The notes: generated by a model not told the origin, from the sequence alone. A stretch of DNA of 10,975 nt from Chloroflexota bacterium (GCA_024278255.1 JAJRTP010000205.1:1-10975); one strand, 5' to 3'. Counted from the first letter of the stretch, positions 1 through 8,096 are shown. Numbers and translations: made by a program.

Positions 1-1032
1 AAGAAGGCCAAAAACGGCCGTCGCCCCGTCCGATTAGCTTTTCGAGCCGATGATCCGGCTATTGCCACCCACGTTAAACCCCTCACCCATTCCTTTTTTC
101 AACAAGACGATCTGCTGCTGGCCGACTTATGGTATTTGCCTCAAGGTTTATCCCAAAGTCTGGAAGCCAAACCGCTGGTTATAAAAACAAAAGCTCGGGA
201 ACGGGGTTATTATCACGTGCCGCCCTACATGGCTACGGAATTTGGCGATCTGGTTTATCAATTACCCCGCCGGGTGTTTGTGCTGGTGGAAAATTGGGTA
301 CACGTTTTCATTGCCGATATTTTACTGGGGGTGTTTACGCGGGGCGCTAATATCGAAGACCGTATTAAGGAAGATTGGCTTTACCGCCTGAAAATTTTGT
401 CGCGGGCTGTAATTCAGCAGAAACGGGTATTGTCCAGCGATGAATTGGTGCGGGTGGGGAATAATGTGCATATTGACCCTACGGCCGTCATCCACGGCTA
501 CACCACAATCGGCGACAACGTAACCATCGGGGCCGGTGCGGTGATAGACAACTGTATTATTGGCAGCAACGTCACCATTTCGCAGGGGTGTCAACTGTTG
601 CTTAGCGTCGTCGGAGACGGCTGTTTCCTGCCTTTCCGGGCGGCATTGTTTATGACCACTCTGATGGAAAACACGTCCGTAGCCCAAAACACCTGCTTGC
701 AGTTATGCGTCATAGGGCGCGATTCTTTCATTGGGGCCGGCAATACATTCACTGATTTCAATATTCTAGGCGGCCCGCTCAAAACTATGAATGCCAAAGG
801 AGAATTAGAAGCGACCAACTTGCTCGTTTTAGGCGGCTGTGTCGGCCATCACTGCCGGTTGAGTTCCGGTTCCATCATCTATGCCGCCCGCACCATTGAA
901 TCAGACGTGGTACTTATTGCCAATGATGACCACCAATTCATCACCAAAAACGTAGCCTATGAACAGAGCGATCATATCAAATTCCCTCAATACAATTACC
1001 CCCGGCTATATCCGCGGGAAGATGGCACATGA
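1..1032 (+). CDS. Left-handed beta-helix (hexapeptide repeat) protein, acyltransferase-like, 5'-truncated
   Basis: The frame is open from the first base, so the start lies upstream of the window; 343 residues are visible before the TGA at 1030-1032. Residues about 152-258 and again about 275-312 show the short hydrophobic-x-x-G-x periodicity of hexapeptide repeats (VHIDPTAVIHG, TTIGDNVTIGAGAVI, IIGSNVTI, VIGRDSFIGAGN), which fold as a left-handed beta helix. Families with this fold include O- and N-acyltransferases and sugar-nucleotide enzymes, and also structural proteins. The preceding ~150 residues are a different domain, rich in aromatic residues (around VFVLVENWVHVFIADILLG), which I cannot assign; it could be amphipathic or membrane-associated. 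The next gene begins 25-61 bp downstream, suggesting co-transcription with the acyl-ACP reductase homologue. An acyl or acetyl transferase acting on a lipid or polysaccharide is plausible. A catalytic His was not identified, so the activity is unproven. The TTG at 136 is not a credible start, because coding sequence clearly continues upstream of it. Confidence 0.8.
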   Translation, partial: KKAKNGRRPVRLAFRADDPAIATHVKPLTHSFFQQDDLLLADLWYLPQGLSQSLEAKPLVIKTKARERGYYHVPPYMATEFGDLVYQLPRRVFVLVENWVHVFIADILLGVFTRGANIEDRIKEDWLYRLKILSRAVIQQKRVLSSDELVRVGNNVHIDPTAVIHGYTTIGDNVTIGAGAVIDNCIIGSNVTISQGCQLLLSVVGDGCFLPFRAALFMTTLMENTSVAQNTCLQLCVIGRDSFIGAGNTFTDFNILGGPLKTMNAKGELEATNLLVLGGCVGHHCRLSSGSIIYAARTIESDVVLIANDDHQFITKNVAYEQSDHIKFPQYNYPRLYPREDGT

Positions 1033-1093
1033 ACCATGACAAGGGACAGATTTACCATTGAACCAACGTTCAATTAAACTAAACTCAATTATT

Positions 1094-2230
1094 ATGGAAG
1101 ACTCTTTCGCTTTTATCATTCATCCTATCAATCCCAAACGGGATGTAAGCCGGAAATACCCTGCTTTGGGGAAACTACCTGCCTGGTTGATTGATTATCT
1201 GTCCTTGTTTTTCCCCCCTGTTTATATATCAGAAATAAAGGGCATACAATCTGCAGCAAACGGCCGTAAAATCAAAGGTTGGTTCATCGCCTGCCCCCTC
1301 ACGCCAACCCGCATGATGGGCCTGCCGCCCAAAGTCGTCTACAAAAAGATCATACAGACCGGCAAGCTGGCGGAAAAACTGGGGGCACAACTGCTGGGAC
1401 TGGGCGCATTCACCTCCGTTGTAGGCGATGGCGGCATTACCATTGCCCGAAATCTGGACATTCCCGTAACCACAGGGGACAGCTACACCGTCGCCCAGGC
1501 TGTCCGGGCTATTGAGCAAGCGGCCGTTGTCATGGAGAAACCCTTAAAGGAATCTACCGTCGCCGTTGTGGGGGCCACCGGCGCCATTGGTTCCGTCTGT
1601 GCCCAAATATTGGCCGGGCAAAGCGACAAAATAATTCTCATTGGCCGTCGCCAGGATAAGTTGAACGAAGTCGCCGCAAAAGTGCGCCAAGCCGGCTGCC
1701 CTCAAGTAACCGTCACCAACCACATGAACCAACTGGCTCAGGCCCATTTCATTATCACTGTTACCAGCGCCGTCGAAGCCGTCATTGAACCACAACATCT
1801 GCGGCGGGGCGCAGTCGTTTGTGATGTGGCCCGCCCCCGGGATGTTTCCCAACAGGTAGCAGAGCAACGACCCGACGTTCTGGTTATAGAAGGGGGCATG
1901 GTTAAAGTACCGGGAAGTGTGGATTTTGGCTTTAATTTTGGCTTTCCGCCGCAGATGGCTTACGCTTGTATGGCAGAGACGATGGCCCTGACGCTGGAAC
2001 AGCGATACGAATCTTACACTCTGGGGAAAGAGGTAACATTGTCGCAAGTACAGACAATTGATAAAATCGCTGAGAGACATGGCTTCCAGTTGGGTGGCTT
2101 CCGCAGCTTTGAACGAGCTATAACCGACGAGGAAATTGCCCGCATTAAAAAACTTAGTCTGTCACCAAATGATAATCAATTATCTATTACCATGGATCCA
2201 ATCAAACATTTTAATCCAGTAGTTCTATAA
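1094..2230 (+). CDS. Long-chain acyl-ACP reductase (AAR)-like NAD(P)H-dependent oxidoreductase
   Basis: Resembles cyanobacterial acyl-ACP reductase, which reduces fatty acyl-ACP to fatty aldehyde through an acyl-Cys intermediate. Numbering from ATG 1094 (378 aa): the N-terminal stretch FAFIIHPINPKRDVSRKYP parallels the cyanobacterial start with its RDVSR motif; GAFTS (residues 104-108) and the following VTTGDSYT match the conserved GGFTS and TTGNTHT segments; VGATGAIGS (159-167) is a Rossmann dinucleotide-binding loop; AYACMAETM places Cys292 where the cyanobacterial catalytic Cys sits in FACFAEAM; ERHGF lies near residue 329. A ~45-residue tail (333-378) extends beyond the usual ~340 aa. A TTG at 1058, preceded by AAGGGA at 1041-1046, would add 12 residues. 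I prefer ATG 1094 because it matches the family N-terminus, though it lacks a clear ribosome binding site. Generic annotation might call it a shikimate dehydrogenase-like or short-chain dehydrogenase-like protein. No aldehyde-deformylating oxygenase gene, the usual cyanobacterial partner, is visible here. Confidence 0.8.
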   Translation: MEDSFAFIIHPINPKRDVSRKYPALGKLPAWLIDYLSLFFPPVYISEIKGIQSAANGRKIKGWFIACPLTPTRMMGLPPKVVYKKIIQTGKLAEKLGAQLLGLGAFTSVVGDGGITIARNLDIPVTTGDSYTVAQAVRAIEQAAVVMEKPLKESTVAVVGATGAIGSVCAQILAGQSDKIILIGRRQDKLNEVAAKVRQAGCPQVTVTNHMNQLAQAHFIITVTSAVEAVIEPQHLRRGAVVCDVARPRDVSQQVAEQRPDVLVIEGGMVKVPGSVDFGFNFGFPPQMAYACMAETMALTLEQRYESYTLGKEVTLSQVQTIDKIAERHGFQLGGFRSFERAITDEEIARIKKLSLSPNDNQLSITMDPIKHFNPVVL

Positions 2231-2235
2231 TTGCC

Positions 2236-2243
2236 GAGGAAAG
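2236..2243 (+). promoter_or_regulatory. Ribosome binding site for the REC-GGDEF-like gene
   Basis: GAGGAAAG lies 5 bases before the ATG at 2249. It fixes this ATG as the start rather than the in-frame TTG at 2231, which directly abuts the previous stop codon. The ATG start also gives a normal receiver-domain N-terminus (MSNGRILIVEDD). Confidence 0.7.
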
Positions 2244-2248
2244 AACTC

Positions 2249-3130
2249 ATGAGTAACGGCCGTATTCTAATAGTCGAAGATGATTTTGACATTTCCAACA
2301 TGCTGCGCATCTTTTTTACCGGTCAGGGGTACAACGTAGACGTCGCCGACCGCGGCCTCGACGCCCTGGACTTGTGCCGCAAAAAGCTGCCCGATCTAAT
2401 CGTATTAGATATCATGCTGCCCGATATGGACGGCTATGCTGTCTGCAAAGATTTGCGTACCACCACCCGCACCAGCCACATCCCCATCATTTTTTTGACC
2501 CAACGGGATGATCGCAGCGACAAGATCGCCGGGCTGGAGCTGGGCGCTGACGACTACATCACCAAACCGTTTGACATCGAAGAACTTAAACTGCGCGTGC
2601 GTACCGCTATCAACGTCCACAAACGGCTCAACATGACCGATCCGACAACGGGATTGCCCAGCAGCCGCCTTATTGAGGAACAGTTACGCACCCTGATGCG
2701 CACCAGCGGCTGGACATATTTCCAGATTGGTATTGACAATATCGAACCCTTTAATGACGAGTATGGCTTTGTAGCTCGTGATGAAGTATTGCGCTTTACC
2801 GCTATGCTTCTCAATGAAGTTGTGGATGAATACGGCACACTGGACGATTTCATAGGCCATGCCAGCAGCTATTCATTTGTTCTGATTACCATGTCAGATG
2901 AAGCCAAAACAATTGAGGAGCAACTGCGCCAACGGTTTAATGAAGGCATTCTATCCCATTATAATTTCATGGATCGGGAAAATGGGGGCATCACAATGTC
3001 GGATGGCGCCCTGGCCCCTTTAATGACACTATCCATCGGCATCGTATCCGATAAATCCGGAGCCATTGATATTCGGGAAGTTACCGAAATGGCTTCTGAA
3101 AAACGGCGTCAGGACAGAGAAAACAGATAA
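2249..3130 (+). CDS. Response regulator: receiver domain plus degenerate GGDEF domain
   Basis: 293 aa. Residues 4-125 form a canonical receiver: acidic pocket E10/D11/D12, phospho-acceptor Asp54 in VLDIMLPDMDG, Thr84 and Lys106 (TKPFD). The C-terminal half begins with DPTTGLP (131-137), the usual opening of a GGDEF diguanylate cyclase domain (DxLTGLPNR). It keeps an I-x-I-D-x-I-E-x-F-N-D-x-Y-G core (160-173) and the late LSIGIV strand. The catalytic GG[D/E]EF signature, however, is replaced by GHASSYSF (203-210), so cyclic-di-GMP synthesis is not expected. The domain may bind a nucleotide, act as a dimerisation or protein-interaction module, or be vestigial. The gene starts 18 bp after the acyl reductase stop with its own strong ribosome binding site. 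It lies 80 bp before the large histidine kinase, which is its probable phosphodonor (inferred from position only). Confidence 0.88.
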   Translation: MSNGRILIVEDDFDISNMLRIFFTGQGYNVDVADRGLDALDLCRKKLPDLIVLDIMLPDMDGYAVCKDLRTTTRTSHIPIIFLTQRDDRSDKIAGLELGADDYITKPFDIEELKLRVRTAINVHKRLNMTDPTTGLPSSRLIEEQLRTLMRTSGWTYFQIGIDNIEPFNDEYGFVARDEVLRFTAMLLNEVVDEYGTLDDFIGHASSYSFVLITMSDEAKTIEEQLRQRFNEGILSHYNFMDRENGGITMSDGALAPLMTLSIGIVSDKSGAIDIREVTEMASEKRRQDRENR

Positions 3131-3210
3131 GGCTGCCCTCCCTAAGCAGTAATTTACTAATTTAATCAACCGTACCGGTAGTAATAAACGGCTGAGGTTC
3201 AGAGAACGCA

Positions 3211-6200
3211 ATGGAAAAAGAATTAACCTCGGCTATGGCCTGGAACCTCCTGGATGATCTGGATGATGGCGTTATTGTAGCCGACATGAACGGTTTCGTT
3301 TTATACAAGAACCGCGCGGCACTTTCATTATCAGGTCTCGAAGATGAGGCAAGCTCATTAGCCCGGATAGAAACATATTTTGCGCCAGAAGCGGAGTGGA
3401 GCGACTTGCTTGAGCCGCCAAAAGATATGAGTTTGCCCTCTGTTAACGGCCGTACCCTCCTGGCTCACGCCAAAAACATCTTGCTGGATGGTGATACCCT
3501 CATCCAAATCCGCCTAACCCCAGATCAGTCCCAACCGGCCACAAGCCAGGAAAACCCTACAACTGCACTGGATCAGTTAGCGACTTTAACCGGTATCAAC
3601 CGGGCGGAAGATTTCAATCAGAAATTGCAAAGGCTGGTAGATGGCTTGCAGGAAACGGGCTGGAATCGGGTCGGTTTAACCTTGCGGGATGAAAATTTCA
3701 ACCCCACTCAAATCATCACGGCCGGCTTTACCGATAAAGAATTGGCCTATATCCGGGAACATATGCTGCCGGCCGATTTTTGGCTGACTTTGTTTAATGA
3801 CGAATCATTGCAGCGTTTCCAGCACGGGAACTGTTATTTTGTTCCTGGTACAAGCGCCTGGTCACAAGAAAATTTACAAAACATATTGCCCGATCCCCAA
3901 GCTGAAATAAACGGCAAGGAGGAGATGTGGCATCCGAAAGATTTGCTGTGTGTGCCGCTATATGATCGCAAACAGCAGCGGATTGGCATGATTGGACTGG
4001 ATCAACCGGCAAACGGCCGTCGCCCCCACGACGTCACTTTCCGCACGCTTGAACTATACGCCCAATTCGCCTCCTCTATTATCGAAAATGCCCGGCTGGT
4101 AGAAGAATCTATAGTCAGCAGCCAGGAATCTGAGATTTTACTAGACGCCAGCAATGCTTTTTCCAGCACGCTGGACAAAGCCACCATTCTGGAGATGCTG
4201 GGACAACACATGCTCCGCGCTGTTAAAGCAGATGGTTACACCATTTACCAATGGCACAGCACTGAGAACAGCCTGACCGTTCTGAAAGATTTCGCCACGG
4301 ATGGCAATGGTAAAACGACGCCGGCAGGCACGGCCGTACCCCTCAACGCATCCGATATTTTGGACGATGTGCTGCAACGGCAAACGGCCGTCATCTTCCC
4401 CGTCAGCGAAGAAACTGCATCACCCCTGCCCCCACCTCCCTGGCTCAACCCTGAAAAGAACTGCACCTGCGCCTTCATTCCCCTGGTCATGACCGACGAA
4501 ACATTCGGTCTTATCCACATTGTCAACCAAAACTACAAAGAACACTTCAACACACGCTCCTTGCGTCTGCTGGAAGCCATCGCTAACCAGGCCGGCACGG
4601 CCCTGGAAACCTCTCTCATTTTCGAAGATACCTACGAACGGGAACGATTCTACGGGGCCTTGGGCAATGTCAGTCTGGCACTCAACTCCACTTTAGATAA
4701 AGATACGATTCTCAATCTGATTTGCAGTGAAAGCCTCCGTATCTTCAACGTTGGCGGCGCTTATATCTGGCAGCTAAAAGGCGACCAATTCATAGGCAGC
4801 GCGGCCAGCGGATTAGGCGAAAAAGAATTTATCAACGCCATTTTGCCAGTCTCCGATCCAGCCGGCAGCCAGACATTTGTGCATCACATCACCTCTACAG
4901 GGACAGCCGCTTACGCCAATCAACTCCAGCAAAGCGGGCAATTCGCCATTCATCTGCCGCAAGCTGAAAAAATCCAGGCTGTGTTAGGCGTTCCGTTGGA
5001 GCAAGAAGGCAATCTTATCGGTGTCCTCATTCTGGCCGATACCCTCAACCCCGACCGTTTTACCGACAAAGACATCGCCCGCGCCACGACCTTTGGCGTA
5101 CAGGTAGCCATCGCCCTGCAAAACGCCAAACTATTTGCTGAACTGCGCGCTCTGAATGAAAAACTGGACATTCATGTAGCCCAGCGTACTCAGGAACTGC
5201 GCGAAGAAAGCAATCGCGTCAAAATCCTGCTGCGCATCACCTCGGAACTATCCGCCAGTCTGGATCAGGATCGCGTGTTGAGTCAGGCATTGAAACTGGT
5301 GAATGAAGTTGTCAATGGCACCGATGGCGTGATTTTGTTGATAGACCAGGAAGCGGGTGAATTTATTTTCCGCGCATCTCTCTCCCAAACATCACCCATG
5401 TCGCCTAAAGGCATTCCCAGCGGTCTGAGAATGGATGAGGGGCTGGCCGGCTGGATGCTGGACAATCGTTCTGCCGTTATTGTTCACGACACCAAAGAAG
5501 ACCCGCGTTGGGTTTCACGCGATACCAGCAAAGATTATCAATCCGTTCTGGGCGTCCCCCTCATTTCCGGCGAGGAAGTGATTGGCGTTCTGATGATGTT
5601 CCATTCAGAAGCAAACGCTTTCACAGCCCAGCAGTTAGACCTGGTAGAAGCAGCCGCTATTCAAGTGGCGAATGCCATTAACAACGCCAGTCTGTATGAA
5701 CTGATTTTTGAACAGGCAGAAAAACTGGGTTCCATGCTGCGCAGCGAGATTATTCAAACAGCTAACCTGCAAGCGATTGTAGAAAGTATTGCTGACGGCG
5801 TTATCGTAGCCAATAATGAAAACACCATCGAAATGGCTAATATGCCGGCTTGCAACATCCTGGATATTCCCCGCGACCAGTTGTTAGGTAAGTCGGTCAA
5901 TGAGTTGTTGGGCTTATACGGGCAGTTCGGCGAATCCTGGATTGCTACGATGGAGAGTTGGGCCAGAAATGCCGATGAGATTAAACAATGGACTTATCTG
6001 GCAGATCAATTGAGCATTGAAGACAAGTTCATCAGCTTACATTTATCGCCTATTTTGTCTGAAGGGCATTTTTTCGGCACGGTCTCTATTTTCCGTGATA
6101 TTACCAAGGATGTGGAACTGGACCGGCTAAAGAGTGAGTTTGTCTCCACGGTTTCCCATGAATTACGCACCCCGATGACTTCTATTAAGGGGTACGCAGA

Positions 6201-6834
6201 TTTGATGATTATGGGCGCCGCCGGGGCCATGACGGACTCGCAAATGCGTTATTTGCAGGTGATTAAGAATAATGCGGACCGGCTGCATAATCTGGTGAAT
6301 GATTTGCTGGATATTTCGCGCATTGAAACGGGCAAGACGACGCTGGATTTACGGCCGTTAGACATACCCCAAATTATCGCCGAAAGCCTCGAACATTTGG
6401 AAGGTCGCATTCAACACGAAGATAAACAGTTGCAAATCGACACCCAAATTGCCCCCGCCTTGCCCCTGGTCAATGCCGACCACGCTCGTATCATTCAGAT
6501 ATTAACCAATTTATTGGATAACGCCTTCAACTACACACCGGAAAATGGACAAATCAGCGTCATCGTAGAACCAGGGAAAAATTACGTTTACATCAGCATA
6601 GTCGATACCGGCATTGGCATCGCCGAAGAAAACCAGAATAAAATTTTCGACCGTTTCTTCCGCTCCGAAGATGCTGATGTGCAGAAAGTAGCCGGTACCG
6701 GTCTGGGTCTGTCCATTGTGCGCAGTCTGGTAGAAATGCACGGCGGCCATCTGCAAGTGGAAAGCCAGCCAGATCAGGGCAGCACATTTACATTCAATCT
6801 ACCCATCGTCGTAGAAGACAGCGATCCAACTTGA
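3211..6834 (+). CDS. Soluble multi-sensor histidine kinase (PAS-GAF-GAF-GAF-GAF-PAS-HisKA-HATPase)
   Basis: 1207 aa. Approximate domains: N-terminal PAS (10-70, DGVIVADMNGFVLYKN); four GAF domains (120-296, 308-470, 480-644, 672-831), three of which open with a similar S-T/S-L-D-x-x-x-I/V-L helix; a short charged helix between GAF3 and GAF4 (647-670, coiled-coil-like); a second PAS (854-973, DGVIVANNENTIEMAN, ending FRDITKD); HisKA with phospho-acceptor His983 in VSHELRTPMTSIKGY; and HATPase_c with N-box N1100/D1103/N1104, G1 box DTGIGI (1132-1137) and G2 box GTGLGL (1162-1167). All kinase residues needed for autophosphorylation are present. No signal peptide or transmembrane helix is apparent, so it should sense cytoplasmic signals; its ligands are unknown. 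It has no attached receiver, but a stand-alone receiver gene begins 20 bp after its stop. Start ATG 3211 has only a weak TGAGG at 3193-3197. Confidence 0.92.
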   Translation: MEKELTSAMAWNLLDDLDDGVIVADMNGFVLYKNRAALSLSGLEDEASSLARIETYFAPEAEWSDLLEPPKDMSLPSVNGRTLLAHAKNILLDGDTLIQIRLTPDQSQPATSQENPTTALDQLATLTGINRAEDFNQKLQRLVDGLQETGWNRVGLTLRDENFNPTQIITAGFTDKELAYIREHMLPADFWLTLFNDESLQRFQHGNCYFVPGTSAWSQENLQNILPDPQAEINGKEEMWHPKDLLCVPLYDRKQQRIGMIGLDQPANGRRPHDVTFRTLELYAQFASSIIENARLVEESIVSSQESEILLDASNAFSSTLDKATILEMLGQHMLRAVKADGYTIYQWHSTENSLTVLKDFATDGNGKTTPAGTAVPLNASDILDDVLQRQTAVIFPVSEETASPLPPPPWLNPEKNCTCAFIPLVMTDETFGLIHIVNQNYKEHFNTRSLRLLEAIANQAGTALETSLIFEDTYERERFYGALGNVSLALNSTLDKDTILNLICSESLRIFNVGGAYIWQLKGDQFIGSAASGLGEKEFINAILPVSDPAGSQTFVHHITSTGTAAYANQLQQSGQFAIHLPQAEKIQAVLGVPLEQEGNLIGVLILADTLNPDRFTDKDIARATTFGVQVAIALQNAKLFAELRALNEKLDIHVAQRTQELREESNRVKILLRITSELSASLDQDRVLSQALKLVNEVVNGTDGVILLIDQEAGEFIFRASLSQTSPMSPKGIPSGLRMDEGLAGWMLDNRSAVIVHDTKEDPRWVSRDTSKDYQSVLGVPLISGEEVIGVLMMFHSEANAFTAQQLDLVEAAAIQVANAINNASLYELIFEQAEKLGSMLRSEIIQTANLQAIVESIADGVIVANNENTIEMANMPACNILDIPRDQLLGKSVNELLGLYGQFGESWIATMESWARNADEIKQWTYLADQLSIEDKFISLHLSPILSEGHFFGTVSIFRDITKDVELDRLKSEFVSTVSHELRTPMTSIKGYADLMIMGAAGAMTDSQMRYLQVIKNNADRLHNLVNDLLDISRIETGKTTLDLRPLDIPQIIAESLEHLEGRIQHEDKQLQIDTQIAPALPLVNADHARIIQILTNLLDNAFNYTPENGQISVIVEPGKNYVYISIVDTGIGIAEENQNKIFDRFFRSEDADVQKVAGTGLGLSIVRSLVEMHGGHLQVESQPDQGSTFTFNLPIVVEDSDPT

Positions 6835-6842
6835 TAGTTGAT

Positions 6843-6850
6843 GAAGAAGA
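6843..6850 (+). promoter_or_regulatory. Ribosome binding site choosing ATG 6855 for the single-domain receiver
   Basis: GAAGAAGA lies just before ATG 6855. It supports this start over the in-frame TTG at 6831, which overlaps the kinase stop codon. The protein from 6855 begins MTKILIAEDD, as normal for a receiver. Confidence 0.5.
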
Positions 6851-6854
6851 TATT

Positions 6855-7232
6855 ATGACAAAAATCCTAATTGCCGAAGACGATCAAGACATACGGGAAC
6901 TCATTGTTCTAACACTTCAATTTAATGATTTTGAAGTAAACAGCGCGGCCGATGGGGCCGCGGCCGTGGAAGCTGCCCAAAAAGATGCCTACGACATCAT
7001 TTTGATGGATGTACGTATGCCCCGTATGACCGGCTACCAGGCTTGCCGGGTACTGAAAGAGGATGAAGCTACCAAAGACATTCCAATTATTTTTCTATCG
7101 GCCAAAGGGCAAGAGCAGGAAATTCAAAAAGGACTGGATGCCGGTGCAGCAGACTATATCTTAAAACCATTTGCGCCTGATGTTTTGGTAAAAACCATCA
7201 ATGAAGTTTTAGCAAGGGATAAAGCAGCATAA
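6855..7232 (+). CDS. Single-domain response regulator (CheY-like receiver)
   Basis: 125 aa, the normal length of an isolated receiver domain, with no output domain. Acidic pocket E8/D9/D10, phospho-acceptor Asp52 in LMDVRMPRMTG, Ser82 in the conserved Ser/Thr position (FLSAKG) and Lys104 (LKPFAPD) are all present, so it should be phosphorylatable. The gene begins 20 bp after the histidine kinase stop and ends 18 bp before the alpha/beta hydrolase, so it is almost certainly in the same transcript. Likely roles are the direct phospho-partner of the upstream kinase, a shuttle or phosphate sink in a phosphorelay, or a regulator that acts by protein-protein contact. The ALA-rich segment around residues 31-41 is encoded by a GC-rich patch containing a near copy (GCGGCCGT at 6960) of the dispersed palindrome. 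Confidence 0.93.
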   Translation: MTKILIAEDDQDIRELIVLTLQFNDFEVNSAADGAAAVEAAQKDAYDIILMDVRMPRMTGYQACRVLKEDEATKDIPIIFLSAKGQEQEIQKGLDAGAADYILKPFAPDVLVKTINEVLARDKAA

Positions 7233-7250
7233 TCAGGTAATGATCCAGAC

Positions 7251-8030
7251 ATGAGCATTACGACCGTAGGCGACCACCTCATACATTACGAAGTCCTGGG
7301 ACGCGGCAAGCCCCTGATATTTATTCATGGCTGGCTCGGTTCCTGGCGTTATTGGTGGCCGGCTATGCAGGGCATGGCAGCCCATCAATACCGTTCCTTT
7401 GCCTTCGATCTGTGGGGTTTTGGTGATTCCAGTAAAGCGCCAGAAATGTATTCTGTCCAATCTTACGTTGAGATGCTAGATCGATTTATTGAACGTTTGG
7501 GTGTAGCGCCGCCAGTAACGCTTGTGGGTCATTCCTTGGGTGGGACTGTAGCCTTGCAATACACTTTGAAATATCCGGAAAATGTAGACCGAGTATTTAC
7601 CGTAGCTTTACCTACTACCGGCAGCACACTTAACGAGCGGTTGGTTAACAGTGAACCGGAAAATTTTTTGAACAAGGTAGTCAACAACAATGTGGCAGAA
7701 GTGGGTTCTGAGATTCGTAAGACAGATCAGGCAGCTTTTAATACATTAGCCCAAGAGATACAGGGCAACAATCTAACGTCCAAGCTGGTTAGCTTTCCCC
7801 GGCCGTTACTCATGCTCTACGGCGGTCAGGACAACGTCATCCAGCCCCCGCCACCTGACTTGCAGCAGCAAGAAAACAACCGCGTCTATATCTCCCTGGA
7901 TGAATGCCATCATTTCCCCATGCTGCAAAAGTCAGACATCTTCAACCGGCTGCTGCTGGACTTTATCCTGGCCGGCGACGACCTGTCCAGCCTGGCCCCC
8001 AAAGAATACTGGAAACGCCGCATCCGCTGA
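7251..8030 (+). CDS. Alpha/beta-hydrolase fold enzyme
   Basis: 259 aa, the typical length for a compact alpha/beta hydrolase. The oxyanion region HGWLGS starts at His26. The nucleophile elbow GHSLGG places Ser95 as nucleophile. GGQDN places Asp194 as the acid, and the His pair in CHHFPM (220-221) supplies the catalytic His, most likely His221. An FDLWGFGDSS segment is also typical. The triad is complete, so it should be an active esterase, lipase, lactonase or C-C hydrolase; the sequence alone does not give the substrate. No signal peptide is visible, so it is probably cytoplasmic. The ATG at 7251 lies 18 bp after the receiver stop, with only a weak ribosome binding site. Its position at the end of a run that also holds an acyl-ACP reductase homologue makes an acyl-ester or acyl-thioester substrate possible, but this is inference. 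Confidence 0.9.
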   Translation: MSITTVGDHLIHYEVLGRGKPLIFIHGWLGSWRYWWPAMQGMAAHQYRSFAFDLWGFGDSSKAPEMYSVQSYVEMLDRFIERLGVAPPVTLVGHSLGGTVALQYTLKYPENVDRVFTVALPTTGSTLNERLVNSEPENFLNKVVNNNVAEVGSEIRKTDQAAFNTLAQEIQGNNLTSKLVSFPRPLLMLYGGQDNVIQPPPPDLQQQENNRVYISLDECHHFPMLQKSDIFNRLLLDFILAGDDLSSLAPKEYWKRRIR

Positions 8031-8063
8031 ATGGGTGATTTTGCCAAATCGCCCAACACCCAA

Positions 8064-8092
8064 TTGACCATTTCCCCTCAATTATGTATAGT
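8064..8092 (+). promoter_or_regulatory. Sigma70-like promoter for the M23-glycosidase gene
   Basis: TTGACC (8064-8069) and TATAGT (8087-8092) each match 5 of 6 consensus bases and are separated by 17 bases. Transcription would start near 8099, giving a leader of about 128 nt before the ATG at 8227. The site lies in the only sizeable gap between the upstream operon and the modular hydrolase, so that gene probably has its own promoter. Confidence 0.55.
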
Positions 8093-8096
8093 GTTA

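Noticed and set aside
136..1032. TTG start at 136 for the hexapeptide protein
   Set aside because: The frame is open to base 1 with normal coding content, including the ACGGCCGT motif as Asn-Gly-Arg, so the gene simply begins outside the window.
1544..2080. 178-codon minus-strand frame
   Set aside because: It is antisense to the acyl reductase homologue, whose motifs are unmistakable; no family feature in the antisense frame.
2231..2248. TTG start at 2231 for the REC-GGDEF-like gene
   Set aside because: The ATG at 2249 has a strong ribosome binding site and a canonical receiver N-terminus; the extra residues are not receiver-like.
3150..3164. Direct repeat TAATTTA x2 in the 80-bp gap before the kinase
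   Set aside because: Only seven AT-rich bases in an AT-rich spacer; no matching -35 or other support, so chance is sufficient.
6831..6854. TTG start at 6831 overlapping the kinase stop, suggesting translational coupling
   Set aside because: ATG 6855 with GAAGAAGA upstream gives a standard receiver N-terminus, so overlap is not needed.
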